Source: Prevotella sp. (GTDB lineage: Bacteria > Bacteroidota > Bacteroidia > Bacteroidales > Bacteroidaceae). From it: 64,000 nt of DNA. The notes beneath the pieces are model-generated. The model was given only the letters and a program-made list of their open reading frames with translations, made no database searches and had not been told where the DNA came from. The DNA lies in assembly GCA_024697405.1 (NCBI GenBank), contig JAILFU010000163.1, positions 1 through 64,000 of the forward strand, written 5' to 3'. The translations under genes were made by a program, and so were the position numbers. This document shows, in pieces, positions 1 through 10,571 of this stretch (the stretch's first letter is position 1; each line of letters begins with the position of its first letter).

Positions 1-1806
1 TTTGCCTTGGCCGATGGCCACTGGGTGGGAACATGGGGTACAGCCCCGCAACTTGTGGAAAATCATAATAATCCGCCATCGCCTGGACTGGCCAACAATT
101 CGTTGCGCCAGATTGTGCAGGTGTCCATAGGGGGTAAAAAGGTGCGCCTGAAGCTGACCAATGAGTTCAGCAAGGTCGCTACTGAAATTAAGGCCGTAGA
201 GCTGGCCTATGCCAAGACGTCAGGTAACAGCAGCGAGATCGACGAGGCCTCGACGGTCAGCCTGACTTTCGATGGCAATGCTTCGGTCAGCATCCCTGCT
301 GGCGGCAAGGTTACGTCGGATGCTGTAGACTTCCACCTCGGTAGCCGTGAAAACGTGGCTATCACCATTCATTATGGTGCTGCCTCGTCGACCAGCGTCA
401 GCGGGCATCCCGGTTCGCGAACCACGTCATATCTGAAGGCTGGTCAAACTTCCGACTTCAGCGGTGCCACCAAGACTGACCATTGGTATAGCATCCTGGC
501 ACTTGAAGTGGAGGCTCCCGAAGAGACAGGGGCGGTGGCCATCCTTGGCAACTCCATCACCGATGGACGCGGTTCGACTACCAACGAACAGAACCGCTGG
601 CCTGACGTGCTCTCACGCCGGCTCAATGCTCAGTTCTCTGATACACATTCTCAGCAGGTAGGTGTGCTCAACATGGGTATTGGCGGTAACTGTGTACTTG
701 GCGGAGGCTTAGGTCCTGCTGCCGTGAACAGATATCAGCGCGACCTGCTTGGACAGGAGGGCGTAAAGTGGATTATCCTCTTTGAGGCGGTCAACGACCT
801 GGGCGGAGCGCAGAACGGTGTGCAGACAGCCAAGCGTATTATCGACGTCTATAAGCAGATAATCCGCGAAGCACACCAGAAAGGTATCTATGTGTTCGGC
901 GCCACCATTACACCGTTCAAGGGCAACAATTACTATTCCGTAGACCATGAGAAAGGACGGAGCACCTTGAACAAATGGATTCGCACCACGAAAATGCTCG
1001 ACGGAGTGATAGACTTCGACGTGGCTGTGCGCAATCCTGAGGACACGATTGCCCTGCAGCGGGAGTTCCTTTTCGAAAACGACTGGCTCCACCTGAATGC
1101 CAAGGGCTATGAGACCATGGGTAGCTGCATCGACTTGAGCCTGTTCACCAAGACTGACCCTTTGGCAGCTGATGAAGAAGAGGACAACTATGGCGAGGCA
1201 CTTTGGATAGAAGCCGAAGAGCTGCGTACCAAGACCGTGGGTACAGCCTTTCGTCAGGTTGATGACGGCGCAGCCTCCGGTGGCAAGTATCTTCTGACGG
1301 TGAACAACATCACCAATGCCGCCCCCGCCGACAGTGCCAACATGCTCACTGCCCGCTTTGCGGCTTCCACTGCTGACACCTATTATATATATGCCCGTGT
1401 CAACTGTCCCACGTGGGATGATGACAGCTATTGGGTTGGCGTCGACGGGCCGATGAGCAACTTTGCCAACGGACTTCAGACGGGCGGCTCATGGGACTGG
1501 AAGGAACTCTTCAGCGGCTTCCTTCAGGCAGGCCAGCACCAGCTTAACCTGGCTGGACGTGAAGACGGCGCATGTATCGACAAGCTCTGTTTCACCACTA
1601 ACCCTGAAGCCCCGACGGGCTTGGGCGGTACTGCTGTTCCACTCTCTGTCAGCCGTCCTCTCAGCAGTTGTCAGTCGGCTGCTTCAGTTGACACTTATTC
1701 TTTGAATGGCCTCCGTCTGACAGCTCAACATACTTCTGGCCCACACATCGAAATCCAACGTACTGACGACGGCTCCGTCCTATCCCGAAGAGTAGTTTTA
1801 CGTTGA
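1..1806 (+). CDS. SGNH/GDSL-type esterase with C-terminal carbohydrate-binding-like region, 5' end cut by window
   Basis: Frame open from base 1 (FALADGHWVGTWGTAPQ...); the ORF-track start at 7 is a TTG. GDSL-like block AILGNSITDGRG and C-terminal DWLHLNAKGY Asp/His block. Confidence 0.85.
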   Translation, partial: FALADGHWVGTWGTAPQLVENHNNPPSPGLANNSLRQIVQVSIGGKKVRLKLTNEFSKVATEIKAVELAYAKTSGNSSEIDEASTVSLTFDGNASVSIPAGGKVTSDAVDFHLGSRENVAITIHYGAASSTSVSGHPGSRTTSYLKAGQTSDFSGATKTDHWYSILALEVEAPEETGAVAILGNSITDGRGSTTNEQNRWPDVLSRRLNAQFSDTHSQQVGVLNMGIGGNCVLGGGLGPAAVNRYQRDLLGQEGVKWIILFEAVNDLGGAQNGVQTAKRIIDVYKQIIREAHQKGIYVFGATITPFKGNNYYSVDHEKGRSTLNKWIRTTKMLDGVIDFDVAVRNPEDTIALQREFLFENDWLHLNAKGYETMGSCIDLSLFTKTDPLAADEEEDNYGEALWIEAEELRTKTVGTAFRQVDDGAASGGKYLLTVNNITNAAPADSANMLTARFAASTADTYYIYARVNCPTWDDDSYWVGVDGPMSNFANGLQTGGSWDWKELFSGFLQAGQHQLNLAGREDGACIDKLCFTTNPEAPTGLGGTAVPLSVSRPLSSCQSAASVDTYSLNGLRLTAQHTSGPHIEIQRTDDGSVLSRRVVLR

Positions 1807-1826
1807 TGAAGTCTTTATAAGTGGGA

Positions 1827-1869
1827 AACGAATTAGTGGCTATGTTAGAAACATAGCCACTAATTCGTT
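1827..1869. terminator. Perfect 19-bp stem / 5-nt loop hairpin between convergent genes
   Basis: aacgaattagtggctatgt-tagaa-acatagccactaattcgtt, between the stops at 1806 and 1893. Confidence 0.7.
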
Positions 1870-1892
1870 GTATAGGCATTTGTATAGAAGAA

Positions 1893-3485
1893 TCACTTCA
1901 GGGTGAGCACGACGATGCTGTGAGCTGGCATCTTCACGTTGAGCTTGCCGTCCTTGTCGAGCTTGGCGGCGCTGAAGGTGGCGGGCTGCACACGGTTGGG
2001 GTGCTCAAAGTCGTTGTAGTCGTCGGCTCTCTTGCTGGTGAGTATGCGTCCGCTCACGCTTTTTGCCTTGAAGCCGTCTAAAGCGATGTCGATGGTCTGT
2101 TCCTTGTCAAGCGACACGTTGGTCAGGGCCAGCACGATGCTGCCGTCTTGTGTCTTGGCTGCGGAGGCGGAGAGCATGGGGCAGGGGCGATAGCCGGCAT
2201 CGGCAGCATTCTCCTTCTCCTTGAAGTAGGCCTTGCTCACCGGCATGATGTCTGTCTTCAGGTCGAGAGGCAGGTAGATGGCCTCCTGGAACGGGGTGTA
2301 CATCTCGAACACATGGTAGGTGGGTGTGAGGACCATGTGGCCCGTCCCCTCCTGGTCGGTGAGAATCATCGACTGTAGCACGTTCACAACCTGCGCGATG
2401 TTGGCCATCTTCACACGGTCGGTGTATTTATGGAACACATTGAGCGACAGTGCTGCCACGATGGCATCGCGGAGTGCGTTTTGCTGGTAGAGGTGTCCGG
2501 GGACGGTGCCCGGTTCCTCGTCCCACCATGTGCCCCACTCATCCACGAGCAGGCCTATTCGCCCTTCGGGGTCTTTCTCGTCCATGATGGCTTTGTGCTT
2601 CTTGATGACTTCCTCTATTTCCAGACATTTTCCCAGTGCCCAATAGTACTGGTCGTTGTCGAAATTGGTGGCCGAACCCTTCGGTCCGTTCCATCCGGAG
2701 CAGGTATAATAGTGCAGGCTGATGCCCTGCATCTGCCGTCCAACATTCTTCATGAGGGTTTCTGTCCAGTCGTAGTCGTAGTCGCTGGCACCGCTGGCAA
2801 TACGGTAGAGCCGGTTGTCCCCCTGGTCACGCAGATAGGTGTTGAACTTGCGGTATTCGTTGGAATAGTATTCCGCAGTCATGTTTCCACCGCATCCCCA
2901 TGCCTCGTTGCCAATGCCGAAGTATTTCACCTTCCAGGCCTTGTCGCGCCCGTTCTGGCGGCGCAGGCGTGCCATCGGCGTGTCACCGTCGCTAGTCATG
3001 TATTCCACCCATTGTGCCATCTCCTTCACCGTGCCTGAGCCAACGTTGCCGCTGATGTATGGCTCGCATCCCAGCATCTCGCAGAGATTCAGGAACTCAT
3101 GGGTGCCAAAGGAGTTGTCCTCGATGGTGCCGCCCCAGTTGTTGTTGCGAAGTGAGGGCCGGTCTTTCTTCGGGCCGATGCCGTCCATCCAGTGGTAGTC
3201 GTCGGCAAAGCAGCCGCCGGGCCAGCGAAGCACGGGTACTTTCAGTGCCTTCAGCGCGTTGAACACATCCTTGCGATAGCCATCGATGTTGGGGATGGGT
3301 GACTCGGGGCCTACCCAGAGGCCGCCGTAGATACAGGAGCCGAGGTGCTCGGAGAACTGTCCGTAGATTTCTTTGTTGATTTTCTGCTGCCCTTGTGCCA
3401 CGTGTATGGTGGCAGTGGCGTCCTGTGCAGACGAGGTGACGAATGATGCCACGGCAAAAGTGGCACAAAGAATAGTTTTTTTCAT
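1893..3485 (-). CDS. GH51-like alpha-L-arabinofuranosidase, secreted
   Basis: INKEIYGQFSEHLGSCIYGGLWVG, PVLRWPGGCFADDYHW, GIGNEAWGCGG and LLVDEWGTWWDEEPG are GH51 signatures; start moved to MKKTILCATFAVASFVTSSAQ. Confidence 0.92.
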   Translation of the reverse strand: MKKTILCATFAVASFVTSSAQDATATIHVAQGQQKINKEIYGQFSEHLGSCIYGGLWVGPESPIPNIDGYRKDVFNALKALKVPVLRWPGGCFADDYHWMDGIGPKKDRPSLRNNNWGGTIEDNSFGTHEFLNLCEMLGCEPYISGNVGSGTVKEMAQWVEYMTSDGDTPMARLRRQNGRDKAWKVKYFGIGNEAWGCGGNMTAEYYSNEYRKFNTYLRDQGDNRLYRIASGASDYDYDWTETLMKNVGRQMQGISLHYYTCSGWNGPKGSATNFDNDQYYWALGKCLEIEEVIKKHKAIMDEKDPEGRIGLLVDEWGTWWDEEPGTVPGHLYQQNALRDAIVAALSLNVFHKYTDRVKMANIAQVVNVLQSMILTDQEGTGHMVLTPTYHVFEMYTPFQEAIYLPLDLKTDIMPVSKAYFKEKENAADAGYRPCPMLSASAAKTQDGSIVLALTNVSLDKEQTIDIALDGFKAKSVSGRILTSKRADDYNDFEHPNRVQPATFSAAKLDKDGKLNVKMPAHSIVVLTLK

Positions 3486-3517
3486 ATTTAATAAGTTATA
3501 GTGGTATTTTAGTGCGA

Positions 3518-3525
3518 CAAAATTA
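3518..3525 (-). promoter_or_regulatory. Bacteroidota -7 box TAATTTTG upstream of GH51 gene
   Basis: Reverse complement of caaaatta, ~33 bp upstream of the ATG. Confidence 0.6.
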
Positions 3526-3622
3526 CACATTATTTTTCAAATAATCGAAGATAGTAGCTATTTGCTTTGCTAAAAAAACTTAAGTTGGCAGTGCAAGTTG
3601 CGGTTATTCCGATTTTATTTCG

Positions 3623-3630
3623 TAATTTTG
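3623..3630 (+). promoter_or_regulatory. -7 box TAATTTTG(CAG) upstream of rho
   Basis: TTG at 3598-3600, 22-nt spacer, TAATTTTG. Confidence 0.6.
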
Positions 3631-3720
3631 CAGTCGATTTCTGAAAGGCGTTTCTTTTCTTGAAACGTTTCCCATCTCAACATCATCTTTCTGATTAAGA
3701 ATTACACTTGATAAATCAAT

Positions 3721-5673
3721 ATGTACACCAAGCAAGAATTAGAGCAAATGGAAGTTGCCCAGCTGATGGATGTTGCCAGCAGCCTGGGCCTGAAGGTTTC
3801 CCAGAATGACAGTCTGGAGAAAGTGATATACGATATTTTGGATAAAGCCGCCGTAGACAGTGCCACCAGCGGTGCTGCCGCTCCGAAACGGAAGCGCACG
3901 CGCATTGCCAAGAAAGACAATGACCATGTTTATTCCGTGGCAAGTAAGGAAGGAGAGCCCAAGGAAGATAAGTCCGAGAAGCAGAAAGCCGAAGAGCCGC
4001 TTCCCCTGTTTAAGGAACAGCCAGCTCCTGCTCCCAAGAAACGAGCATCGAAAAAGGCAGAGACTACGGATGAAGCACCGGCTGCTACACCCAAGAAGCG
4101 CGGCAGAAAGTCGAAGGCTGAACTTGCCGCCATTGCCGCTGCCGAGGCAGCCAAGCTGGAGGAGGAAAAGAAGGCTGCTGAAGAACAAACTCCAGATGTA
4201 GCCGTGGAAATGCAGGCCGTTCCTGAGGCTGTTGCCGAACAAACCCTGAACGACGAGGCTCCCGACCGCGACATGCTGGAGCAGTTGCAGGAAAAGATGT
4301 CCCATAGGATGGAGGCCTCCAAACAGCCGGAAGAGACGGGCGAAGCCGACAATTATCAGGATGAAATGATGGTCTGGGAGGATGATCCTGCCGACGGTAC
4401 CGACTTTATCACGCTGGTCGACCTGCCCATTGAGGATCAGTCGGCCATTCCGACGCTTGACATCTTCGACCGTCCAGTTGCCCCCCAGCAACCGGAGCCG
4501 GTTTTCCAACCCGCACCTGTGCCGCCTGTCAATACCAATGTCCGTTATGACTTCTCGGACATCATCACCGGCAATGGCGTGCTGGAGATTCTACAGGATG
4601 GTTACGGCTTCCTCCGTTCCAGCGACTATAACTACCTCTCCTCGCCCGACGACATCTATGTGTCGACCCAACAGATTAAGAAATATTCCCTGAAGACGGG
4701 CGATGTGGTGGACTGCACAGTGCGTCCTCCGCATGACAACGAGAAATATTTTGCCATGTCGACGGTGAACAGCATCAACGGGCGCAACCCCTCGGAAGTG
4801 CGCGACCGCGTAAGCTTTGAACACCTGACGCCGCTCTTCCCTGAAGAGAAGTTCAACCTGACAGGCGACCCGAATACCACCAATCCTTCGACGCGTATCG
4901 TCGACCTGTTCTCACCCATTGGCAAGGGCCAGCGTGCCCTCATTGTGGCTCAGCCCAAGACCGGTAAGACCATCCTGATGAAGGACATTGCCAATGCCAT
5001 TGCCGCCAACCACCCCGAGGCCTATATCATGATGCTGCTCATCGACGAGCGCCCTGAAGAGGTTACCGATATGGCCCGCACTGTGAATGCCGAGGTCATC
5101 GCCTCGACCTTTGACGAGCCAGCCGACCGCCACGTGAAGATTGCCGGCATCGTGCTGGAGAAGGCCAAGCGAATGGTGGAATGCGGCCACGACGTGGTTA
5201 TCTTCCTTGACAGCATCACACGTCTCGCGCGAGCATATAATACTGTGGCGCCTGCCAGCGGTAAGGTGCTCACAGGCGGTGTGGACGCCAATGCCCTGCA
5301 GAAGCCCAAGCGCTTCTTCGGCGCTGCCCGAAAGATAGAGAGAGGCGGTTCGCTGACCATCATTGCTACGGCACTCGTGGATACCGGCTCGAAGATGGAC
5401 GAGGTGATCTTCGAGGAGTTCAAGGGAACAGGCAACTCAGAGATTCAGCTCGACCGCATGCTGTCGAACAAGCGCATCTTCCCGTCGATGAACCTGGTGC
5501 AGTCGAGCACTCGCCGCGACGATCTGCTGCAAGACCAGACTACGCTGAACCGCATGTGGGTCATGCGCAAGTATATTGCTGAGATGAATGCCATCGAAGC
5601 CATGAACACGGTGTACGACCGTCTGGTGCAGAGCAAGAACAACGAGGAGTTCCTCATGTCGATGAACGGTTAA
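3721..5673 (+). CDS. rho: Transcription termination factor Rho with long low-complexity N-terminal insertion
   Basis: C-terminal Rho core: [82 protein letters not shown]. Confidence 0.97.
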   Translation: MYTKQELEQMEVAQLMDVASSLGLKVSQNDSLEKVIYDILDKAAVDSATSGAAAPKRKRTRIAKKDNDHVYSVASKEGEPKEDKSEKQKAEEPLPLFKEQPAPAPKKRASKKAETTDEAPAATPKKRGRKSKAELAAIAAAEAAKLEEEKKAAEEQTPDVAVEMQAVPEAVAEQTLNDEAPDRDMLEQLQEKMSHRMEASKQPEETGEADNYQDEMMVWEDDPADGTDFITLVDLPIEDQSAIPTLDIFDRPVAPQQPEPVFQPAPVPPVNTNVRYDFSDIITGNGVLEILQDGYGFLRSSDYNYLSSPDDIYVSTQQIKKYSLKTGDVVDCTVRPPHDNEKYFAMSTVNSINGRNPSEVRDRVSFEHLTPLFPEEKFNLTGDPNTTNPSTRIVDLFSPIGKGQRALIVAQPKTGKTILMKDIANAIAANHPEAYIMMLLIDERPEEVTDMARTVNAEVIASTFDEPADRHVKIAGIVLEKAKRMVECGHDVVIFLDSITRLARAYNTVAPASGKVLTGGVDANALQKPKRFFGAARKIERGGSLTIIATALVDTGSKMDEVIFEEFKGTGNSEIQLDRMLSNKRIFPSMNLVQSSTRRDDLLQDQTTLNRMWVMRKYIAEMNAIEAMNTVYDRLVQSKNNEEFLMSMNG

Positions 5674-5674
5674 T

Positions 5675-6256
5675 GTGATGGCTATGAAAAAGTATTGTCT
5701 ATGGGCTATAGCTTTTGGCCTGCTGACGGTGGCTTCGTGTAAGGACAGGAAACCGGCCAATGGCGACATTATCACTACCGACTACGTAGTGCCGACACCT
5801 TCCGACACGCCTGTCGCTATGGACAGACAGTCGGACCGGGTGGAAGTGGAATGGATTGAAGGACGTACCTATACCATCGTGGTGAACCGTGTGCCGGCAG
5901 ACTCGCTGCCTATGGTGGCCGACGAGATAGGGCAGAAGTATAAAGACAACCTCGTGAGGGTGAAGGTGATGCGGGCAGACAGCACGCTCTTCTTCAACCG
6001 CACTTTCACGAAATCGGCATTTGCGAGCTGGCTTGACGCCGACTATCAGGAGAATGCTATTCTTGAAGGCATGCGCTTCCTGAAAGTGGAGTCCGACGAG
6101 CTCGTGCTGACGGCATGGCTGAATCATCCGGAGTCGGGCGATGACGAGGCGGCAGAACTGCGCGTCATCATCAATAAGAATGGTGAGGTAGCTATTCAGC
6201 GCTATAACGAGAACGACCGCGACGACCTGGAGATGATGGAGCGTGAGGAGGAGTAG
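5675..6256 (+). CDS. Small lipoprotein, DUF4738-like
   Basis: Lipobox-like LLTVASCKD; begins 1 nt after the rho stop; overall resemblance to DUF4738 proteins from memory. Confidence 0.6.
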   Translation: MMAMKKYCLWAIAFGLLTVASCKDRKPANGDIITTDYVVPTPSDTPVAMDRQSDRVEVEWIEGRTYTIVVNRVPADSLPMVADEIGQKYKDNLVRVKVMRADSTLFFNRTFTKSAFASWLDADYQENAILEGMRFLKVESDELVLTAWLNHPESGDDEAAELRVIINKNGEVAIQRYNENDRDDLEMMEREEE

Positions 6257-6258
6257 TA

Positions 6259-7035
6259 CTAATGCCGTGCTACAAATTCGTAGCACGGCCAGGCCTCCTT
6301 CAGCTCATTCATGCTGCCCAGCAACATGTCGGTGCCTTTCTCCAGAAACAACTGTTCGGGCAGATGGCCAGTGTTGACACAAATCGTAAAAATACTGGCA
6401 GCAACGCTTGCCTGTACACCTAGCGGGGCATTCTCCACGACGATAGCTTCCCATGGATTCAGATTGCCCATTTTCTTTAGCCCTTTCAAGTAGGGGTCGG
6501 GGAACGGTTTCCCTTTCTTGATGTCGTAGGCGGTGACGATGTGCTCCTCGTCAAGAAAAGCTCCATAGTCGGTGAGCAACCGGTTAATGAGCGGGCGTTG
6601 TCCACTACCTGTCACCACGCCGATGGCCAGTCCGTCGGCGTTGATTTTTTCCATCAGTTCTTTGGCACCGGGCATCATGGGCGGCGCTGGCATAAGATGG
6701 AACAAGCGCGTCTTCTCGTCGTACATCTTTTGCGCCTCCTCCTCGTCGATGTCGCGTCCCTGCTGCTGTTTCACCATCTGGCGTATGGTGTCGACGCCGC
6801 GCTGTCCCTCAGTGGCATAAGCATCCTCATGGGTCATGGCAATACCGAATTTGGCCATTGACTCCTGCCAGGCGACAGCATGGTTGGGCATGGAGTCGTA
6901 GAGTACGCCGTCCATGTCGAAAAGCACAGCTTTGGGGCAGAATGCCTCAAAGCCATGCTTTGCTAAGTATTGCCTAACTGGGAGGAACAGCATCTTGATA
7001 TTTAATGAGTAAGAGTGATTCTCATTACTAATCAC
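6259..7035 (-). CDS. HAD-family phosphatase / beta-phosphoglucomutase-like
   Basis: [50 protein letters not shown]. Confidence 0.9.
   Translation of the reverse strand: MISNENHSYSLNIKMLFLPVRQYLAKHGFEAFCPKAVLFDMDGVLYDSMPNHAVAWQESMAKFGIAMTHEDAYATEGQRGVDTIRQMVKQQQGRDIDEEEAQKMYDEKTRLFHLMPAPPMMPGAKELMEKINADGLAIGVVTGSGQRPLINRLLTDYGAFLDEEHIVTAYDIKKGKPFPDPYLKGLKKMGNLNPWEAIVVENAPLGVQASVAASIFTICVNTGHLPEQLFLEKGTDMLLGSMNELKEAWPCYEFVARH
6264..6289. terminator. Perfect 10-bp hairpin between convergent genes
   Basis: gccgtgctac-aaattc-gtagcacggc; overlaps the 3' end of the 6259..7035 gene. Confidence 0.55.
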
Positions 7036-8384
7036 TCATTCGCCAGCCTAGCCTTGATGGCTTTGCTCTCTGTCTCATAGCCGGGCTTGTCGAGCAGTGC
7101 GAACATGTTCTTCTTGTATGCCTCAACACCTGGCTGGTTGAAGGGATTCACACCCAGCACGTTGCCGCTGATGCCACAACCAATCTCGAAGAAGTAGATG
7201 AGCTGGCCGATGTAGAACTCGTTCAGCTTGGGAACGCTGATGCGGATGTTGGGCACGCCACCATCGACATGGGCCAGGCGAGTGCCCAGTTCGGCCATCT
7301 TGTTCACCTCGTCCACGCGCTTGCCAGCCAGGAAGTTCAGACCGTCGAGGTTCTCCTCGTCCTCTGGGAAGAGCAGTTTCTTCTCAGGCTCCTCAATGGA
7401 GATGACGGTCTCGAAGATGGTTCGCTCGCCGTCCTGAATCCACTGTCCCATGGAGTGCAGGTCGGTGGTGAAGTCTACGCTGGCGGGGAAGATGCCCTTC
7501 TTGTCCTTGCCCTCGCTCTCGCCGTAGAGCTGCTTCCACCACTCGCTCATGAAGTGGAGCTTAGGCTGGTAGTTCACCATGATTTCGATTTTCTTCCCGT
7601 TCTGGTAGAGGGCATTACGCACGGCGGCATACTGTGCGGCAGGGTTTTCTCCTGCAGGCACGTCCTTGCCGCAGGCTTTCTCCATCTGCTGGGCACCCTC
7701 GACAAGTGCTTTGATGTCAAAGCCGGCGCAGGCGATGGGCAACAAGCCTACTGGAGTGAGCACCGAGAAGCGGCCGCCAACATTGTCGGGGATGATGAAA
7801 CTTTTGTAGCCTTCCTTGTCGGCGCAGGTACGGGCGGCACCGCGCTTGGCGTCGGTCACGGCTACGATAACCTTCTTGGCCTCCTCCTTGCCACGCTGTG
7901 CCTCGCACTGCTTCTTCAGCAGGCGGAAGGTGAGGGCGGTCTCAGTCGTTGTGCCGCTCTTCGAGATGTTGATGACGCCGAACTTCTTGTCTTTCAAATA
8001 CTCCGTCAGTTCGAAGAGGTAGTCCTCACCGATGTTGTTGCCGGCGAAGAGAATCGTCGGATTCTTCTTGTCCTGAATGAGCCAGGAGAACGAGTTACTC
8101 AGTGCCTCGATGACAGCACGGGCACCCAGGTAGGAGCCGCCGATGCCGGCTACGACCACGGCCTCGCAGTTGTCGCGGAGTACTTTGGCTGTAGCCTCAA
8201 TCTCGTCGAGGAAAGCATGGGTGATCTCTGTGGGCAGATGCAGCCAGCCCAGGAAGTCGTTGCCGGGGCATGTGCCGTTTTCCAAGGCCTCTTGAGCGGC
8301 CTTCACTTGGGGTTCGAAAGCATCTACTGCGCCAGCTTTCAGGAAGCAGGCAGCTTTCGTAATGTCTAAGCTGATGTTCTTCAT
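7032..8384 (-). CDS. pgi: Glucose-6-phosphate isomerase
   Basis: [67 protein letters not shown]. Confidence 0.96.
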   Translation of the reverse strand: MKNISLDITKAACFLKAGAVDAFEPQVKAAQEALENGTCPGNDFLGWLHLPTEITHAFLDEIEATAKVLRDNCEAVVVAGIGGSYLGARAVIEALSNSFSWLIQDKKNPTILFAGNNIGEDYLFELTEYLKDKKFGVINISKSGTTTETALTFRLLKKQCEAQRGKEEAKKVIVAVTDAKRGAARTCADKEGYKSFIIPDNVGGRFSVLTPVGLLPIACAGFDIKALVEGAQQMEKACGKDVPAGENPAAQYAAVRNALYQNGKKIEIMVNYQPKLHFMSEWWKQLYGESEGKDKKGIFPASVDFTTDLHSMGQWIQDGERTIFETVISIEEPEKKLLFPEDEENLDGLNFLAGKRVDEVNKMAELGTRLAHVDGGVPNIRISVPKLNEFYIGQLIYFFEIGCGISGNVLGVNPFNQPGVEAYKKNMFALLDKPGYETESKAIKARLANE

Positions 8385-8416
8385 CTTTTACAGGTTTGTT
8401 ATTTTAGTTTTGAGGT

Positions 8417-9295
8417 TTAAAATTTCTCAGCCAACAGACTGTCCATCTGCTGTTGTAGTTCGCGTGCCTTTTTGCCGGCCTCTTCAGCAAAGTTGATATC
8501 ATTACTGGCATAGATGATGCCCCGGCTGGAATTTACCAGCAGGCCGCAATCCTCTGTCATGCCATATTTGCATACCTCCTCGAGCGAACCGCCCTGTGCA
8601 CCGACGCCGGGAACGAGGAGGAAATGGCGCGGAGCCACACGGCGAACGTCTTCGAACAGCTTGCCCTGTGTGGCCCCCACGACGTACATCATATTCTCTT
8701 CTGTGCCCCACTGCTGGCTCTTGAGAATGACTTGCTCGAAGAGCCTGGAGTTTGCGCTTTGATCAACAGGCGACATCTGGAAATCCTGGCTGCCCTTATT
8801 TGATGTCAACGCCAACAGAACGACCCACCTGCCAGGATACTGGAGGAATGGTGTCACCGAGTCTTCGCCCATGTAGGGGGCTACGGTCAGGGCGTCAGCT
8901 GGGTGGTCACCCTCAAAGAAGCTTCGGGCATACATCTTCGCAGTATTGCCGATATCGCCGCGTTTGGCATCGGCAATGATGAAGTGGTTGGGATAGAACT
9001 CCCTCAGATAGCGCAAAGTCATTTTGAATGCCACTATTCCTCCCACTCCGTATGCCTCATAGAAAGCCAGGTTGGGCTTATAGGCCACGCAATAGGGTGC
9101 TGTGGCGTCGATGATGGCACGGTTAAAAGTCAGTAGCATGATGGCTGTCAGTTGGTCGTGGTCGCTTTTCTCCGCAACGTGCTTGTTGACGTTATCTTTG
9201 AGCGGCTGTGGAATCTTTTCCATGACAGGGTCGAGTCCTACGCAGAGGAACGACCCTTTCAGCCGTATTTGCTTTATCAGTTCTTGGCGTGTCAT
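8417..9295 (-). CDS. pyrF: Orotidine 5'-phosphate decarboxylase (long type)
   Basis: [56 protein letters not shown]. Confidence 0.96.
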   Translation of the reverse strand: MTRQELIKQIRLKGSFLCVGLDPVMEKIPQPLKDNVNKHVAEKSDHDQLTAIMLLTFNRAIIDATAPYCVAYKPNLAFYEAYGVGGIVAFKMTLRYLREFYPNHFIIADAKRGDIGNTAKMYARSFFEGDHPADALTVAPYMGEDSVTPFLQYPGRWVVLLALTSNKGSQDFQMSPVDQSANSRLFEQVILKSQQWGTEENMMYVVGATQGKLFEDVRRVAPRHFLLVPGVGAQGGSLEEVCKYGMTEDCGLLVNSSRGIIYASNDINFAEEAGKKARELQQQMDSLLAEKF

Positions 9296-9369
9296 TTCCT
9301 AATATACTTTTATGTTGTTAGTTTTATGGTTCTGTAGATAATCGCCTCCCTAGGGAGACGTTGGGGGCT

Positions 9370-10479
9370 TTACAGCTCACTTTCTTTCATCCGCTCTGCA
9401 TTCTCAGCCACGGTCAGGGCATCAATCATGGCCTGTATGTCGCCGCCAAGGAATCCCTGCAGGTCGTGGGTGGTATAGCCGATGCGGTGGTCGGTGACGC
9501 GGCCCTGCGGGAAGTTGTATGTACGGATTTTCGCTGAGCGGTCGCCTGTGGAGACCAGCGTCTTGCGGCGCGAGGCGATATCATCCATGTACTTCTGGTG
9601 CTCCTTGTCGTAGATAAATGTATAGAGACGTGAGAGGGCGCGCTCCTTGTTCTTCGGTTGGTCGCGGGTCTCGGTACACTCAATGAGAATCTCTTCGGTC
9701 TCGCCTGTGTTCGGGTTCTTCCACATGTAGCGCAGACGCACGCCTGATTCCACCTTGTTCACGTTCTGGCCTCCGGCACCGCTTGAGCGGAAAGTGTCCC
9801 ACTTGATTTCACCCTCGTTGATGTGTACCTCGAACTTGTCGGCTTCTGGCAGTACGGCCACTGTGGCAGCTGAGGTGTGCATACGTCCCTGCGTTTCGGT
9901 TGCGGGTACGCGCTGCACGCGGTGAACACCGCTCTCGTACTTCAAAGTGCCATAGACATCGGCTCCGCTCACGGCAAAGTCTATTTCCTTGTATCCGCCC
10001 ACGGCCCCCTCGCTGACATCGGTCACCGAAAGCGTCCAGCCCTTTGAATCGCAAAAACTCTTGTACATCTTGAACAGGTCGCCGGCAAAGAGGCATGCCT
10101 CGTCGCCGCCCGTTCCGGCCCGGATTTCCATCTGTACATTCTTTGCGTCTTCAGGATCCTTGGGAATGAGGGCAATCTTGATTTCCTCTTCCAGCTTGGG
10201 CTGCAGTTCCTCGTTTATGGCCAGCTCCTCGCGGGCCATTTCCTTCATCTCTGGGTCGTCCTCGTTGGCCAGAATGTCCTTTGCCTCCTTGATGCCGTTC
10301 AGGCAGGCGATATAGCGGCGGCGGGCATCCATGATGTCGCTCAGGTCTTTGTATTCCTTCGTCAGTTTGACGAAACGCTGCTGGTCGCCTATGACATCCG
10401 GGTCGGTAATCAGTGTGGATACCTCCTCAAAACGGGCCTCCAGTCCGTCCAGTTTCTCTAAAATGCTATTGTTCTCCAT
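9370..10479 (-). CDS. prfA: Peptide chain release factor 1
   Basis: RAGTGGDEACLFAGDLFKMY, RSSGAGGQNVNKVESGVRL, VTDHRIGYTTHDL; start moved to MENNSILEKLDGLEARFEEV. Confidence 0.96.
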   Translation of the reverse strand: MENNSILEKLDGLEARFEEVSTLITDPDVIGDQQRFVKLTKEYKDLSDIMDARRRYIACLNGIKEAKDILANEDDPEMKEMAREELAINEELQPKLEEEIKIALIPKDPEDAKNVQMEIRAGTGGDEACLFAGDLFKMYKSFCDSKGWTLSVTDVSEGAVGGYKEIDFAVSGADVYGTLKYESGVHRVQRVPATETQGRMHTSAATVAVLPEADKFEVHINEGEIKWDTFRSSGAGGQNVNKVESGVRLRYMWKNPNTGETEEILIECTETRDQPKNKERALSRLYTFIYDKEHQKYMDDIASRRKTLVSTGDRSAKIRTYNFPQGRVTDHRIGYTTHDLQGFLGGDIQAMIDALTVAENAERMKESEL

Positions 10480-10488
10480 AATTGACTG

Positions 10489-10496
10489 CAAAGGTA
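10489..10496 (-). promoter_or_regulatory. -7 box TACCTTTG immediately upstream of prfA
   Basis: Reverse complement of caaaggta; 9 nt between the box and the ATG. Confidence 0.6.
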
Positions 10497-10571
10497 CGAA
10501 TAAGCAAGGAGAATACCAAAAGAAAAGGAACAAAAAACTCAAACATTTTTTTGTTCCTTCATTCAGAATCC

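Noticed and set aside
7269-8369. 366-aa + strand ORF over pgi
   Set aside because: pgi motifs on the - strand are decisive.
9340-9365. ctccctagggag palindrome near the prfA 3' end
   Set aside because: Only 12 bp with no loop; not strong enough to call a terminator or regulatory site.
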